From positions 62,001 to 126,000 of the forward strand of contig JAKZMJ010000008.1 in the NCBI GenBank assembly GCA_030491005.1: a stretch of 64,000 nt of DNA, written 5' to 3'. Source of the stretch: Sulfurospirillum sp. Lineage in GTDB: Bacteria; Campylobacterota; Campylobacteria; Campylobacterales; Arcobacteraceae. The notes under the pieces are model-generated. The model had not been told where the DNA came from and did not search any database. It saw only the letters and a list, made by a program, of their open reading frames with translations. Within the stretch, counting starts at the first letter, position 1. The number at the start of each line of letters is the position of its first letter. Positions 62,818 through 64,000 of the stretch are shown one piece after another. The translations under genes and the position numbers were made by a program.

Positions 62818-64000
62818 AACTGCCATAAAAGCTTCTTGAGGCACATTTACTTTTCCTATTGCTTTCATTCTTTTCTTACCTGCTTTTTGTTTCTCTAATA
62901 GTTTTCTCTTTCTTGTAATATCTCCACCATAACACTTAGCCGTTACATTTTTACCAGTTGATTTTACAGTCTCTCTTGCTATTATATTTGATCCAACAGA
63001 TGCTTGAATAGCTACTTCAAATAATTGCCTTGGAATTAGTTCTTTTAAAGCTTTTATAAACTCTCTTCCTTTTGGTACTGCTTTATTTTCTGGTACTATA
63101 ATAGATAAAGCATCAACAACATCACCAGCAACTCTAATATCTAGTTTTTGTAAAACACCTTCTCTAAAAGCAATAGGTTCATAATCAAAAGAAGCATATC
63201 CTTTTGTAGTTGATTTTAATTTATCATAAAAATCCATTACAATTTCATTCATAGGAATATCGTATTCTAATAAAACTCTTGTACCTATATAATCCATTTT
63301 AATCTGAATTCCTCTTTTATCATTCAAAAGTTTTATTACATTTCCTAAGAATTCATCAGGTACTAAAATAGTAGCTTTTACATAAGGTTCAAAAATAGTA
63401 TCAATATAATTAGGCTCAGGCAATTCACTTGGGTTTTGAATAAAGATTCTACTTCCATCTTTTTTAAGTACTTCATATACTACTGTTGGGGCAGTTGCTA
63501 TTAAATCAAGGTCAAATTCTCTCTCTAACCTTTCTTTAATAACTTCCATATGTAGCATTCCTAAAAAACCAGCCCTAAAACCACTTCCAAGTGCTGCTGA
63601 ACTTTCTGGTTCATAAGAAATTGAGCTATCATTTAATTTTAATTTATCTAAAGCTTCTCTTAGGTCTTCAAATCTATCTGTATCTATTGGATAAAGTCCT
63701 GCAAAAACAAAAGGTTTAGCTGGTTCAAAACCATCTATTATTTCTTTTGTTGGATTTTTTGCATCAGTTATTGTATCTCCAACTGCAATAATATCAACAG
63801 TTTTAATTCCAAGAACTACAATACCAATTTCACCTGTTTTAATCTCATTTGTACTTTCTTTTTTTAAAGGGTGGGGATACATTAAAGATAAGACTTGTTG
63901 TTCATGTTGGGTATTCATCATTCTTACAACTTGACCTTTTTTAATACTTCCTTCATAAACTCTAACAAGTGCTAAAGCTCCAAGGTAATTATCAAACCAT
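62806..64000 (-). CDS. lepA: Elongation factor 4, LepA (partial, 5' end beyond right edge)
   Basis: The visible part is the C-terminal two thirds (about 398 residues) of the translation factor that back-translocates or helps initiate ribosomes; the G domain lies outside the window. Reading continues through the right edge in frame ([18 protein letters not shown]), so the ATG near 63921 is internal. Domain II, the domain III and V EF-G-like folds, and the LepA-specific C-terminal domain are present. The last ends in [22 protein letters not shown] and [12 protein letters not shown], the diagnostic LepA terminus. Confidence 0.96.
   Translation of the reverse strand, partial: WFDNYLGALALVRVYEGSIKKGQVVRMMNTQHEQQVLSLMYPHPLKKESTNEIKTGEIGIVVLGIKTVDIIAVGDTITDAKNPTKEIIDGFEPAKPFVFAGLYPIDTDRFEDLREALDKLKLNDSSISYEPESSAALGSGFRAGFLGMLHMEVIKERLEREFDLDLIATAPTVVYEVLKKDGSRIFIQNPSELPEPNYIDTIFEPYVKATILVPDEFLGNVIKLLNDKRGIQIKMDYIGTRVLLEYDIPMNEIVMDFYDKLKSTTKGYASFDYEPIAFREGVLQKLDIRVAGDVVDALSIIVPENKAVPKGREFIKALKELIPRQLFEVAIQASVGSNIIARETVKSTGKNVTAKCYGGDITRKRKLLEKQKAGKKRMKAIGKVNVPQEAFMAVLKI

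Noticed and set aside
1-64000. CRISPR arrays, tRNA and rRNA genes
   Set aside because: No regularly spaced direct repeats, no tRNA-like cloverleaf with a T-loop consensus and no rRNA-like segment were noticed on reading; a covariance-model scan would be the decisive test.

Overview
This window is a strongly AT-rich bacterial chromosome segment. Gene content and gene order point to an Arcobacter-like member of the Campylobacterota (epsilonproteobacteria). The evidence is a set of neighbourhoods I know from Campylobacter and Helicobacter: tatA-argS; rsfS-nadD opposite gap-pgk-tpiA-fabI; lysA-pheA-hisC-dxs; rnc-aroC; purD-RDD-lptD-phosphoribosyltransferase-pnp; and proS-hemA-polyprenyl synthase-DUF2018. 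The single recombinase XerH also fits. The assignment is by recall, not by a search.

Layout. 1-6.4 kb: the end of a CtpA protease, purCSQ, an SH3-domain membrane protein, plsC, crcB, tatA, argS and a 37-residue membrane peptide. 6.4-7.3 kb: rsfS and nadD on the minus strand. 7.4-16.5 kb: central carbon metabolism, fatty acid, lysine, aromatic, histidine and isoprenoid genes on the plus strand. 16.5-26.7 kb: a ten-gene Tad/Flp pilus locus on the minus strand (pilin, prepilin peptidase, two pilin-like membrane proteins, TadZ, TadA, TadB, TadC, a CpaB-like protein with an added SH3-like end, secretin). 26.8-29.7 kb: a divergent trio of polytopic GT-C-like protein, family 2 glycosyltransferase and GtrA flippase, which looks like a surface or pilin glycosylation module. 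30.1-31.3 kb: malic enzyme. 31.5-44.6 kb: a LapB-like TPR protein, rnc, aroC, sixA, hpf, der, hemD, a 6S RNA candidate, purD, an RDD protein, lptD, a phosphoribosyltransferase and pnp. 44.8-49.9 kb: chemosensory genes cheY, cheA, cheR, cheD, cheB without cheW. 49.9-51.0 kb: a dif-like 11-6-11 site followed by xerH. 51.0-54.0 kb: an ABC importer of the PhnCDE/selenate type with a double-length permease. 54.1-55.5 kb: a decayed IS1182-like element. 55.5-61.5 kb: proS, hemA, polyprenyl synthase, DUF2018, hisD, aroK. 61.5-62.8 kb: gene-poor, decayed DNA with an orphan ribbon-helix-helix antitoxin and the 22-codon stump of its toxin. 62.8 kb to the right edge: lepA, partial.

The most informative large-scale signal is orientation. 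From 31.5 to 51.0 kb every gene is on the plus strand. From 51.0 kb to the right edge every gene is on the minus strand except the small antitoxin. The switch lies about 1 kb from the dif-like site and xerH, which is what a replication terminus would look like. Other points of interest are a CheA whose P1-P3 linker carries four copies of an aromatic-acidic motif instead of a recognisable P2 domain, the Tad-plus-glycosylation block, and the LapB-like protein.
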